Part shown: positions 45,167 through 53,231 of the stretch, in pieces | Numbering within the stretch: position 1 is the stretch's first letter | Layout of the letters: every line of letters starts with the position of its first letter | Source of the DNA: Cyclobacteriaceae bacterium | Lineage (GTDB): Bacteria; Bacteroidota; Bacteroidia; Cytophagales; Cyclobacteriaceae | Assembly: GCA_020436085.1 (NCBI GenBank) | Contig: JAGQYM010000006.1 | Location: forward strand, 61,478 to 125,477 | Reading direction: 5' to 3' | Length of the DNA stretch: 64,000 nucleotides | Made by a program: the position numbers and the translations under genes | Notes under the pieces: generated by a model | What the model was told of the DNA's origin: nothing | What the model saw: only the letters and a program-made list of their open reading frames with translations | Database searches by the model: none

Positions 45167-45202
45167 ATGATTGCCATCATCAGGTTGTGTGATTATTATC
45201 AC
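45167..45202 (-). promoter_or_regulatory. Tandem FNR-type dyads before the YceI-porin operon
   Basis: ATGAT-TGCC-ATCAT (45167-45180) and GTGAT-TATT-ATCAC (45189-45202) are both perfect 5-bp-arm dyads with the FNR core TGAT-N4-ATCA. Their centres are 22 bp apart, two helical turns. The gap also serves the divergent lipoprotein gene at 45316. Confidence 0.55.
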
Positions 45203-45291
45203 TCAGCCGATACCTCAAGGGATAAACCTGGTTAAACACAATTCGAACCGAATTTTGTCTCTATCGCGACAAGGCTAGATCGGGTAAATGT

Positions 45292-45299
45292 TAATTTTG
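45292..45299 (+). promoter_or_regulatory. Candidate -7 element for the lipoprotein gene at 45316
   Basis: TAATTTTG matches TAnnTTTG exactly and lies 17 bases before the start. The FNR-type dyads are about 100 bp upstream on this strand. Confidence 0.45.
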
Positions 45300-45315
45300 C
45301 AAAAAGTCTATTCAC

Positions 45316-46107
45316 ATGCGGTTTCTTTTTCCAGGTGTACTCATCTCCATATTTTTTACTTCATGTCAACCCGATAAACCACAAGAGCAGGACGTTGACT
45401 ACTATTCCAACCTCCCCTTAGATTACCAACAGGTCTTGAAGGCACATGGCGGATTAGAGAAATGGAAAGGATTCAAAACGCTGGAGTATGACTTGCAACA
45501 CGAAAATGACTCAGTGCCAACGGAGCATTACACAATGGATCTCATTTCGAGGAAAGATTTGACTGTGGCCGACTCTTTTAAGATCGGGTTTGACGGTAGG
45601 GAAGTGTGGGTTGCCCCAACTCGGGCAGCCTATAAAGGACGCTCGGCAAGGTTCTATCACAATCTCTACTCTTACTTTCTAACCATTCCGTTCATTGTAT
45701 CTGATCCCGGGGCCAATTATGCGGTTGACACCCTTACACTTGATGGGAAGCTATACGATGCGATTAAGGTGACATTCAATGAGGGCGTGGGTGACGCGGA
45801 CGATGATTACTACCAAATGTTGATCGATCCCCAAACCCACCACATGGAAAAACTACTCTACACCGTTACCTACTACTCAGGTGAGGCCCATGAAAATTAT
45901 AACGCGCTCAGCTACGAAAACTTTATAGATGTAAATGGGTTACAGCTGCCATCGAAGTTGGTGGGCTATAAATACAGTGCTGGCAAAACGGGAGACAAAC
46001 GTTACGAAGTAACATTTCATAACCTGATCTTAAAAAGTGAAAGCCCCAACCAGGACATTTTCAATATGCCGGCCGGGGCAGAAATCGACAGTTTGAAAAC
46101 GAACTAG
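45316..46107 (+). CDS. Lipoprotein of unknown function
   Basis: The 263-residue protein has a lipoprotein signal (MRFLFPGVLISIFFTSC, lipidated Cys at 17). It contains beta-rich segments such as WKGFKTLEYDLQH, KIGFDGREVWVA and DDDYYQMLIDPQTHHMEKLLYTVTY. This resembles the outer-membrane lipoprotein sorting (LolA/DUF6503-like) fold group. I cannot assign it surely. It converges on the DUF4412 gene with two bases between stops. Its promoter diverges from the YceI-porin operon. Confidence 0.65.
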   Translation: MRFLFPGVLISIFFTSCQPDKPQEQDVDYYSNLPLDYQQVLKAHGGLEKWKGFKTLEYDLQHENDSVPTEHYTMDLISRKDLTVADSFKIGFDGREVWVAPTRAAYKGRSARFYHNLYSYFLTIPFIVSDPGANYAVDTLTLDGKLYDAIKVTFNEGVGDADDDYYQMLIDPQTHHMEKLLYTVTYYSGEAHENYNALSYENFIDVNGLQLPSKLVGYKYSAGKTGDKRYEVTFHNLILKSESPNQDIFNMPAGAEIDSLKTN

Positions 46108-46109
46108 TC

Positions 46110-46937
46110 TTAGTTCATTCCGAACATTCCTTTTACTTCTTTAAATCCTGAGGGGAGCACAAAATCGCCTGCTGGCAGCGACTGCTTCTTAATTTCCGTC
46201 ACTTCCATTGTCATGTCCATCTCAGGCATGCTCATTTCCATCTTGAGAGGAACGCCATCAATTTCATTGTAGAACGTTGGCTTTCTTCCTTTCACTCCTT
46301 GATTTGAAAAACTATTCATATCAAGTCCCTTGATCTCATTGGTAGCCCACACGGTTTGTGTAATTGATTTCCCTCCCTCCTCTATTTCTACAACATACTT
46401 TTTGCAATTATAGCCTTGAATTTTAGCTGACTCACCGGTAACGGTAACCTTTCCCTTCATTTCCCGATCACTGTCATCGCCCTTACTCATCACGGAGTAA
46501 GTTTTGCTTTCGCTATCGATGTGATAAGTGACACCTTTTTCGCTTACATACAGAATCTCCCCAGCCATCATCCCTCCGTCCATTTTACTAAGGGTACTTT
46601 TATTTTTCACTTTCACTGTCATTCCTTTTGGCATCATGTCATCCATGTTTCCCGAGCTGGCCATATTCATCATCTTCTCCATTTGCGCTTTCATTTGTGG
46701 ATTTGACTCCATCATCGCTTTAAACTGCGGGTCCTGCATTTTTGCTTGCATCTCTTTCATTTGAGCTTGCGTAGCTGGATCCTTCATTCGCTTCTGCGCT
46801 TCCTCCATCTGTGCCTTCATTTTCGGATCTTTGATATCCGTTTTGATGGTCCAGGCAATCACGCCTTCAAAATTCTGAGCCCAAAGCCCAGTAGTCAACA
46901 TAAACAGGATCGTAGCTGTCAATAATTTTTTCATCAT
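46110..46937 (-). CDS. Exported DUF4412 protein with Met/Gln-rich region
   Basis: The 275-residue protein has a signal peptide (MKKLLTATILFMLTTGLWAQ) and a DUF4412 domain: NFEGVIAWTIK at the start, GEILYVSEKGVTYHID and CKKYVVEIEEGGKSITQTVWAT later. Between residues about 38 and 105 is a Met/Gln/Lys-rich helical stretch with DP and NP turns (DPATQAQMKEMQAKM, then DPQFKAMMESNPQMKAQM). This part looks like STI1-type or metal-binding Met-rich repeats. No function is known. A run of repeated QMK/MKAQM units suggests internal duplication. Confidence 0.75.
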   Translation of the reverse strand: MMKKLLTATILFMLTTGLWAQNFEGVIAWTIKTDIKDPKMKAQMEEAQKRMKDPATQAQMKEMQAKMQDPQFKAMMESNPQMKAQMEKMMNMASSGNMDDMMPKGMTVKVKNKSTLSKMDGGMMAGEILYVSEKGVTYHIDSESKTYSVMSKGDDSDREMKGKVTVTGESAKIQGYNCKKYVVEIEEGGKSITQTVWATNEIKGLDMNSFSNQGVKGRKPTFYNEIDGVPLKMEMSMPEMDMTMEVTEIKKQSLPAGDFVLPSGFKEVKGMFGMN

Positions 46938-47262
46938 TTGAAATTTAGTTCACACGCGCTTACTACAACTTTTGTGCCTCAGTGGTGATTCATCAGAGGC
47001 AAAAAAATAGTGGTGTATTAATCGTTTAAAGGTACGACCAATTTTGTGAGATAAGTCGTTGCCTAAGTCTGATTAATAAGTTACATTCATCTCCCTTCCT
47101 GACTGAAGAGTCACAAAATCGCTTGCTTATGAAAACACATGCAGCGAGGCCTTTTACCGTTTTAAGATTGAAACACGCAGGATTCGTGCGCAGAAAAAAT
47201 GCGCAGGACAAGCGTTCAATTTATAGTAGTTCCCATCTGGTCATTCTAAACAGGATATCATT
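46938..47262. other. Intergenic region without a recognised gene
   Basis: These 325 bases lie between the DUF4412 gene and the EF-G paralogue, which diverge. No credible gene is seen on either strand. A hairpin TGCGCA-N7-TGCGCA (47187-47205) lies about 58 bases before the EF-G-like start and could be in its leader. An inverted repeat TGCCTC/GAGGCA (46975-47001) has no T-run on the correct side for a terminator. No exact TAnnTTTG is found on the plus strand. The nearest is CAATTTTG at 47039-47046, one mismatch. On the minus strand TACCTTTA at about 47027-47034 could serve the DUF4412 gene. Confidence 0.5.
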
Positions 47263-49389
47263 ATGAAAGTATTTGACGGAAAACACATCAAAAACATCGC
47301 ATTGCTTGGAGCCCCGAAATGCGGAAAGACGTTGCTGGCAGAAGACATGATCTTCGAAGCTGGAATCATTCATCGGAGAGGTACAATAGAAGGAAAAAAT
47401 ACGGTCAGTGATTTTCACGAGATTGAACACGAGCGTGAGAATTCAGTTTTTGCCACAACGATGCACACGGAGTGGCGCGACTACAAGATCAATATCATCG
47501 ACACGCCCGGCTTTGACGACTTTGCCGGAGAGATGGTGTCCTCTCTCCGTGTTGCAGACACCTGCGTAATGGTGATCAACGCACAGCACGGAGTGGAGGT
47601 AGGAACAGAGCTCACGTGGAACTATGTTGACCGGTTTAACAAGCCGGTCATTTTTGCTATTAACCAGATCGATCATCCAAAAGCCAACTTTGATGAATCG
47701 CTGGCACAGATCCAACAAAGGTTTGGCAGTGCGGTAACTCAGATGCAATATCCCGTTTCGCAGGGCGAAGGCTTCCATGAAATCATTGACTTGCTGAAAA
47801 TGACCATGTACCGCTTCCCACCCGAAGGAGGCAAGCCAGAAAAGTATCCAATACCAGATTCAGAAAAAGAAAAAGCAGAAAAACTTCACAATGAACTGGT
47901 AGAAAAGGCCGCAGAGAACGATGAAAAATTGATGGAATTGTACTTTGAAAAGGGCACGCTGGACGAAGATGAAATGAGACAGGGCATCAAACTTGGAATG
48001 ATCAATCATCAGGTATTTCCGGTCTTTTGCATGTCTGCCAAACAGAATATGGGAAGCGGCCGCATGATGAGCTTTATTGATAATGTAGCTCCTTCACCAA
48101 AAGAGGCGAAACCAGAAATATCTGAGGATGGAAAAGAAGTTCCGTTCGACAGTTCCAAACCTACTGTGTTGTTTATTTTCAAATCTCACTTCGAACCCAA
48201 CGTTGGACGTCTTTCCTTTTTTAAAGTAATCTCTGGTGAGGTCACTACCTCCACCGAGTTGATCAACAGCCAGACTGATGCCATTGAACGAATCCACCAT
48301 TTATTCATCATGGATGGCAAGACCAGAAACCCTGTAGAAAAACTTGTGGCGGGAGATATCGGTGCGACCTTAAAGCTGAAAGAAACCTACACAAATCAAA
48401 CGCTGCATGCCAAAGGGTATGAAATAGTCATCAAACCAATCGAATTTCCCGAACCCAGAATTAGAACTGCAGTGATTGCGCACAGCAAAGGTGATGACGA
48501 AAAAATCGGTGAGGTGTTGCACAAAATTCATCAGGAAGATCCAACGTTGCTGGTTGAGTATTCTCGTGAGTTGAAGCAGTTAATTATTTCCGGCCAGGGT
48601 GAAATGCATCTTAATATTTGTAAATGGTATCTCGACACCGTTTATAAACTTCATACTGACTTTGTTACTCCTCGTATCTCCTACCGTGAAACCATTCACA
48701 AATCCGCTGACGCCAACTACCGCCACAAAAAACAATCCGGTGGAGCGGGTCAATTTGCTGAGGTGTATCTGAAGGTAGAAAACTATCAAGAGGGGATGTC
48801 CGAGCCAACCGGCTTTAACATCCGGGGCAAGGAAGAAATAAACCTTGACTGGGGCGGCAAACTCGTTTTTTACAATTGCATTGTTGGTGGCGTTATTGAT
48901 GCAAGGTTTATTCCGTCAATTCTTAAAGGCGTGATGGAAAAAATGGAAGAAGGGCCGATCACAGGTTCGTATGTAAGAGATGTACGCGTGATAGTGTACG
49001 ATGGCAAGATGCATCCTGTGGACTCTAATGACATTTCATTCAAGATAGCGGGGATGATGGCATTCAAAGATGCTTTCATGAAAGCAGAACCGCAGCTACT
49101 CGAACCTATCTACGATCTTGAAATTGTATTGCCAGAAGAAATCATGGGCGAAGTGATGGGTGACCTACAAACCCGAAGGTCAATCATCATGGGAATGGAC
49201 ACACGAGGAAACTACCAGGTAATAAAAGCGAGAACACCGCTGGCAGAACTTGATCGTTATTCAACTTCTCTGAGGTCACTGTCTCAGGGCAGAGCTAGCT
49301 TTACTCAGCGATTTTCCGAATTTGCTCCGGTGCCTTATGATACCCAGAAGAAGTTGGCCAACCAACTACAGGAAGCAGAGGCGGTCTAG
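47263..49389 (+). CDS. fusA2: EF-G paralogue with degenerate GTPase motifs (EF-G2-like)
   Basis: This 708-residue protein has the full EF-G domain order: G domain, domain II, domains III-V (SGQGEMHLNICKW, HKKQSGGAGQFAEVYLKVE and GKMHPVDSNDISFKIAG). The P-loop is canonical (GAPKCGKT, 16-23). G3 reads DTPGFDDF (80-87) with Phe at position 84 where the catalytic His normally stands. The G2 region has RENSVFAT instead of the RGITI signature. G4 is NQID (134-137) instead of NKxD. It resembles the Bacteroides EF-G2 that supports translocation without GTP hydrolysis. Its expression control is unknown. The stop overlaps the convergent HAD gene by CTAG. Confidence 0.9.
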   Translation: MKVFDGKHIKNIALLGAPKCGKTLLAEDMIFEAGIIHRRGTIEGKNTVSDFHEIEHERENSVFATTMHTEWRDYKINIIDTPGFDDFAGEMVSSLRVADTCVMVINAQHGVEVGTELTWNYVDRFNKPVIFAINQIDHPKANFDESLAQIQQRFGSAVTQMQYPVSQGEGFHEIIDLLKMTMYRFPPEGGKPEKYPIPDSEKEKAEKLHNELVEKAAENDEKLMELYFEKGTLDEDEMRQGIKLGMINHQVFPVFCMSAKQNMGSGRMMSFIDNVAPSPKEAKPEISEDGKEVPFDSSKPTVLFIFKSHFEPNVGRLSFFKVISGEVTTSTELINSQTDAIERIHHLFIMDGKTRNPVEKLVAGDIGATLKLKETYTNQTLHAKGYEIVIKPIEFPEPRIRTAVIAHSKGDDEKIGEVLHKIHQEDPTLLVEYSRELKQLIISGQGEMHLNICKWYLDTVYKLHTDFVTPRISYRETIHKSADANYRHKKQSGGAGQFAEVYLKVENYQEGMSEPTGFNIRGKEEINLDWGGKLVFYNCIVGGVIDARFIPSILKGVMEKMEEGPITGSYVRDVRVIVYDGKMHPVDSNDISFKIAGMMAFKDAFMKAEPQLLEPIYDLEIVLPEEIMGEVMGDLQTRRSIIMGMDTRGNYQVIKARTPLAELDRYSTSLRSLSQGRASFTQRFSEFAPVPYDTQKKLANQLQEAEAV

Positions 49390-49901
49390 GAGTTTGAAAG
49401 GATAACTTGGGCGGCTGACGCGAGGTCTCCCACCTCGAAGTCGCCTCTGTTTTCTTCCTCAACTTCATCGCCAATCTGTATCGTGCGGATGCCAAGTTGC
49501 TTTGCGGGGATAAGGTCGCGGCCTCTATCGCCTACCATCCAGCTTTGCACTGTATCGATATTAAATTTTGCTATCGCTTTCTCAAACAAGAGGGACCCGG
49601 GTTTTCTGCCTAAGGATGCCGTAACGGTGGGGTGGTAAGGACTAAAATAGAAATGATCGATAGCCATTTCGCTTACTTCTTGAAAGTGGTGATGACATTT
49701 TCGCATGTCCTCCTCGGTATAAATTCCCTGTGCAATCCCTGATTGATTCGTAACTACGACCAACAAATACCCGGCATCTTTTAGCTGCTTGAGTGCCTCG
49801 GGTACGCCCGGCAGAATTTTAAAATGGTCTAGTTTGTAGGAATAATTCGGACGGTCTTCATTAAGAACTCCATCCCTATCCAGGAATACGCATTTGTTCA
49901 T
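49386..49901 (-). CDS. gmhB: HAD-family D,D-heptose 1,7-bisphosphate phosphatase-like protein (GmhB)
   Basis: From the ATG at 49901 this 171-residue protein has the HAD motifs FLDRDGVLNED (motif I), VVVTNQSGIAQGI (motif II) and MVGDRGRDLIPAKQLG (motif IV). The G-Y-D-type and DRDG-N features resemble GmhB/histidinol-phosphatase members, which act in heptose or nucleotide-sugar pathways. The cysteine cluster typical of GmhB (CxH...CxC) is not evident. A zinc-free related phosphatase is therefore possible. A start at 49928 would add nine residues. Convergent with the EF-G paralogue, sharing the tetranucleotide CTAG. Confidence 0.7.
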   Translation of the reverse strand: MNKCVFLDRDGVLNEDRPNYSYKLDHFKILPGVPEALKQLKDAGYLLVVVTNQSGIAQGIYTEEDMRKCHHHFQEVSEMAIDHFYFSPYHPTVTASLGRKPGSLLFEKAIAKFNIDTVQSWMVGDRGRDLIPAKQLGIRTIQIGDEVEEENRGDFEVGDLASAAQVILSNS

Positions 49902-49951
49902 GCTGGCAAAATTAGAATATTCTGCCATGTGATTTTTCGCAATAATTCAGC

Positions 49952-49983
49952 TTGGTGATAAAAACTGATTTTGTTTAGTTTTG
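49952..49983 (+). promoter_or_regulatory. Candidate -33/-7 promoter for the glycosyltransferase gene
   Basis: TTG at 49952-49954 and TAGTTTTG at 49976-49983 are separated by 21 bases, matching the Bacteroidota TTTG-N19-21-TAnnTTTG pattern. The start codon follows 20 bases later. Confidence 0.5.
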
Positions 49984-50002
49984 GAGCTTATCTAATCCAA
50001 GG

Positions 50003-50758
50003 TTGAGCAACGCAATCGTCATTATTCCCACGTACAATGAAAAGGAGAATATCGCTCTTATCATTGAAACTGTTTTCGGGCTACCAAAGGATTTCGACAT
50101 ACTGATTGTAGATGATAATTCCCCGGATGGAACGGCTGACATTGTCAAAAACCTTCAGGATAATTTCAATCAATTTGAGACGAGGTTACATCTCTTGCAG
50201 CGCAATGGGAAACTGGGCCTTGGAACGGCCTACATCGAAGGATTCAAATACGCTATTGACAAGGGATATCAATTTGTCCTCGAGATGGATGCCGATTTCT
50301 CTCATGACCCAAAAGACCTGGTTAACCTCTATTTGGAGTGTTCGGAACGCGAGTATGACCTGTGTGTTGGATCGAGATATATCACCGGGGTAAATGTGGT
50401 TAACTGGCCAATTGGTCGCGTTCTGCTCTCCTATTTTGCGAGCTCTTATGTTCGGTTCGTTACACGCATGCCCATTCGCGATGCTACTGCAGGATTTGTT
50501 TGCTATTCCAAGAAAGTTTTAGAGACAATTCCGTTGGATAAAGTGAAGTTTATTGGATACGCCTTTCAAATTGAAATGAAATTTCTCACCTGGAAGTACG
50601 GATTCAAGATCAAAGAGATACCGATCATTTTCACCGAACGGGTAAGAGGTCAATCAAAACTTTCTGCCGGTATTTTTAAGGAGGCTTTTTTCGGTGTTAT
50701 TCAAATGACGATCAGCAGTTGGTTCAAAGAATATCCCCGTTCAACTAATCAAACTTGA
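50003..50758 (+). CDS. Polyprenol-phosphate mannosyltransferase-like GT2 enzyme
   Basis: The 251-residue protein is a family-2 glycosyltransferase of the DPM1 type, using a nucleotide sugar to glycosylate a polyprenyl phosphate. VIIPTYNEKENI (about 6-17), VDDNSPDGTADIV (about 36-48), and EMDADFSHDPKDL (about 93-105, with the DAD metal site) are visible. The C-terminal RVRGQSKLS motif is typical of polyprenol-phosphate sugar synthases. It has no membrane helices. The start is TTG, because no ATG precedes the first conserved strand. It overlaps the convergent permease gene by 14 bases. Confidence 0.88.
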   Translation: MSNAIVIIPTYNEKENIALIIETVFGLPKDFDILIVDDNSPDGTADIVKNLQDNFNQFETRLHLLQRNGKLGLGTAYIEGFKYAIDKGYQFVLEMDADFSHDPKDLVNLYLECSEREYDLCVGSRYITGVNVVNWPIGRVLLSYFASSYVRFVTRMPIRDATAGFVCYSKKVLETIPLDKVKFIGYAFQIEMKFLTWKYGFKIKEIPIIFTERVRGQSKLSAGIFKEAFFGVIQMTISSWFKEYPRSTNQT

Positions 50759-51965
50759 TCGCCTTGATTGGGTTGATTCTCGCTACCAGCGCGGTGGGGA
50801 ACATTAACACAAATGCCACTACTGCGAACACAAGCAAATTTAAGAGCAGCACCATTGACCAATCCCAACTTATTGGTACAAAGCTCATGTAGTAATCATG
50901 CGGATTGAGTTTCACCAGCCGAAATTCATACTGCAAATAACAGAGTCCTAAACCAATTACGTTTCCATAAATGAGTCCACGGGAAATGAGATTGATACCA
51001 TTATATATAAAGACTGACCTTATCAACCTATCCTTCGCACCCATCGCCTTGAGAGCTCCGATCATCTGAGTTCGTTCCATCACTAAAATCAATACCACCG
51101 ATATCATGTTGACACAAACTACGATGAGTATGACTCCCAAGAGAATTTTCACCTGTCGACTGATCAGACCGAGCCATTCAAACACTTGAATGTACTTGTC
51201 GCTCACTTTCTCAATATATAAGTCGTAATCCATGTCTTCTCCTATGGTTTCATACGCTTTATCAATGTCTTTCTGATCTTTAACAAAAACTTCCAGCCCT
51301 CCAGCAACGCTATCAACCCAATCATTAAGTCGGCCAATCAATCTGATGTCACCTATGATCACACGGCTATCGTAGTAATCTGAGAGGTTGGTTTCATACA
51401 TTCCTACCACTTTCAATTTTCTAAACCTTGGTGGGTTTTGGAAAAAATGAACAATGAGATCATCACCGACATTGGCTTTAATCTTATCGGCAATTGCCCG
51501 ACTGATCACTACCTCCTGGGAGTAACCAGAATCAGGCAGGTGAAGAAATTCCCCTTCCACCAAATTTTGCTTGAACGTATTCAGCCCAAAACTTTTGCCT
51601 ATTCCTTTAAAGACAACGCCAAACACTTCATCATCTGTCTTTATCAACCCTGCTTTATGAGCATACTCCTGCACGTGATCAATGTAACCATACTTGGGGT
51701 AGTTGTGATACAAATCAATGTTATAGAAGAATGGTTGCTCCTCCAGTGAGTTGTTCATGGTAAAGCGTGTGACCAACAGATGCGAACTGAAGCTGTAGAT
51801 TTTATTTTTTACTGTATTCTGAAAGCCTTCCATGATCAGAAAGGAAACGATTGCTGCACCCAACCCAATCGCAATACTTGCAACGGCTATCTTGTGAGTT
51901 GTCGAAGAGAACCCACCTTGATGTCCAGTTCTTATTCTTTTCGATATGAAGTATCCAAGATTCAA
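50745..51965 (-). CDS. LolC/E-type ABC transporter permease (FtsX family)
   Basis: This 406-residue protein has one N-terminal helix (IAVASIAIGLGAAIVSFLIM), a large periplasmic MacB-like domain and three C-terminal helices (ILLGVILIVVCVNMISVVLILV, a second near residue 340, and a third near 385). ALKAMGAKDRLIRSVFIYNG is the coupling-helix region. The N-terminal YFISKRIRT fits lipoprotein-releasing LolC/E permeases of Bacteroidota. Its ATPase partner is not in the window. It overlaps the convergent GT2 gene by 14 bases. Confidence 0.85.
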   Translation of the reverse strand: MNLGYFISKRIRTGHQGGFSSTTHKIAVASIAIGLGAAIVSFLIMEGFQNTVKNKIYSFSSHLLVTRFTMNNSLEEQPFFYNIDLYHNYPKYGYIDHVQEYAHKAGLIKTDDEVFGVVFKGIGKSFGLNTFKQNLVEGEFLHLPDSGYSQEVVISRAIADKIKANVGDDLIVHFFQNPPRFRKLKVVGMYETNLSDYYDSRVIIGDIRLIGRLNDWVDSVAGGLEVFVKDQKDIDKAYETIGEDMDYDLYIEKVSDKYIQVFEWLGLISRQVKILLGVILIVVCVNMISVVLILVMERTQMIGALKAMGAKDRLIRSVFIYNGINLISRGLIYGNVIGLGLCYLQYEFRLVKLNPHDYYMSFVPISWDWSMVLLLNLLVFAVVAFVLMFPTALVARINPIKAIKFD

Positions 51966-51976
51966 GATTTATGGCG

Positions 51977-51984
51977 TAATTTTA
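51977..51984 (+). promoter_or_regulatory. Weak candidate -7 element for the DUF1343 gene
   Basis: TAATTTTA differs from TAnnTTTG only in the last base and lies 30 bases before the chosen start at 52015. Confidence 0.3.
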
Positions 51985-52014
51985 GCTGTATCCAATAAGC
52001 AAATTAGTTATAAA

Positions 52015-53175
52015 ATGAGCAGAATTTTTGGGTTGGTGGTCATTTTATCCGTCACATCTTTTTTCGCGCATGGTCAGGACACCAAAAAAATAGTTCTGGG
52101 AGCAGAACAAATGGATATCATCACAGAAACACTTAAAGACAAGGCAGTGGGTGTGATGGTGAATCAGTCTTCATTGATTGGCGACAAGCACTTGGTTGAT
52201 GTTCTGATTAGTCAGGGGATCAACATAAAAAAAATATTTGCGCCAGAGCACGGGATAAGAGGAAAAGTGGAAGCTGGTGAAGAGTTCAACGATGATGTTG
52301 ATTCAAAAACAGATTTACCAGTCATTTCGCTATACGGTAAAGCAAAAAAACCTACGAAAGAACAAATCGCTGATCTGGACATTGTCGTATTCGATATTCA
52401 AGATGTAGGTGTCAGATACTTCACTTACATCAGCTCACTCTATTATTTAATGGAAGCTTGCGGTGAGAATAACAAATCCGTGTTGGTTTTGGATCGACCC
52501 AATCCGCATGGAGGCTATGTAGACGGACCAATGCTCGAACCTCAGTTTGAATCTTTCGTTGGGTTAATTGCAATTCCCATTGTTCATGGGATGACTGTAG
52601 CCGAGCTAGCTCAAATGATAAACGGTGAAAGGTGGCTGAAAAATCAAGTGACTTGTAAACTCGATGTGGTTCCGATGAAGAATTACAAGCGAACAATGAG
52701 TTACACTCTTCCTGTGCGACCATCACCAAATCTACCTACTCAAAATGCCATTCTTTGGTATCCTTCAATTTGCCTATTCGAGGGTACAGCGATTAGTGTA
52801 GGTCGGGGAACAAAAACTCCTTTTGAAGTAATTGGAAGTCCCGAGTTGAAGGGTCAATTCTCGTTTAAGTTCACGCCCGTGAGTATCCCAGGTATGTCAC
52901 TGCATCCTCCTTATGAAAACAGAGAATGTTACGGATTGGACCTCCGCACGATCAATCCAGAGCCCGGATTATCATTGAAATATCTTATTGAGTTCTATAA
53001 CAAGTATCCCAATAAGAATGATTTCTTTATTTCTTACTTCAATACTCTGGCTGGGACTGCAAAATTGAAAGAGCAAATTATCGGTGGCATGACTGAAGAT
53101 GAAATAAAGTTGACTTGGCAGCGTGATCTCAATGCTTTCAAGGCGCGAAGGGCAAAATACCTTCTGTACGAATGA
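52015..53175 (+). CDS. Exported DUF1343 protein (NamZ-like exo-N-acetylmuramidase)
   Basis: The ATG at 52015 gives a 386-residue protein with a signal peptide (MSRIFGLVVILSVTSFFAHGQ). It carries DUF1343 landmarks: VGVMVNQSSLIGDKHLVDVL, KIFAPEHGIRGKVEAGE, PVISLYGKAKKPT, DIQDVGVRYFTYISSLYYLMEAC and VLDRPNPHGGYVDGPMLEPQF (each within the first 210 residues). These match NamZ of family GH171, which removes N-acetylmuramic acid from peptidoglycan fragments. A muropeptide recycling role is inferred. The upstream ATG at 51946 would overlap the divergent permease and lacks a signal peptide. Confidence 0.86.
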   Translation: MSRIFGLVVILSVTSFFAHGQDTKKIVLGAEQMDIITETLKDKAVGVMVNQSSLIGDKHLVDVLISQGINIKKIFAPEHGIRGKVEAGEEFNDDVDSKTDLPVISLYGKAKKPTKEQIADLDIVVFDIQDVGVRYFTYISSLYYLMEACGENNKSVLVLDRPNPHGGYVDGPMLEPQFESFVGLIAIPIVHGMTVAELAQMINGERWLKNQVTCKLDVVPMKNYKRTMSYTLPVRPSPNLPTQNAILWYPSICLFEGTAISVGRGTKTPFEVIGSPELKGQFSFKFTPVSIPGMSLHPPYENRECYGLDLRTINPEPGLSLKYLIEFYNKYPNKNDFFISYFNTLAGTAKLKEQIIGGMTEDEIKLTWQRDLNAFKARRAKYLLYE

Positions 53176-53231
53176 GAGTCACCACCGCACTCAAACCTTG
53201 TGTTTACTGACTCTCACCCATTCTTTCTTCG

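Noticed and set aside
46975-47001. Inverted repeat TGCCTC/GAGGCA in the DUF4412/EF-G gap
   Set aside because: The T-run is on the wrong side for a terminator on either strand and both flanking genes diverge from it, so termination is not expected.
47187-47205. TGCGCA-N7-TGCGCA as a riboswitch or regulatory RNA
   Set aside because: It is a simple 6-bp hairpin, and nothing around it matches an RNA family I know. I kept it only as a note in the intergenic entry.
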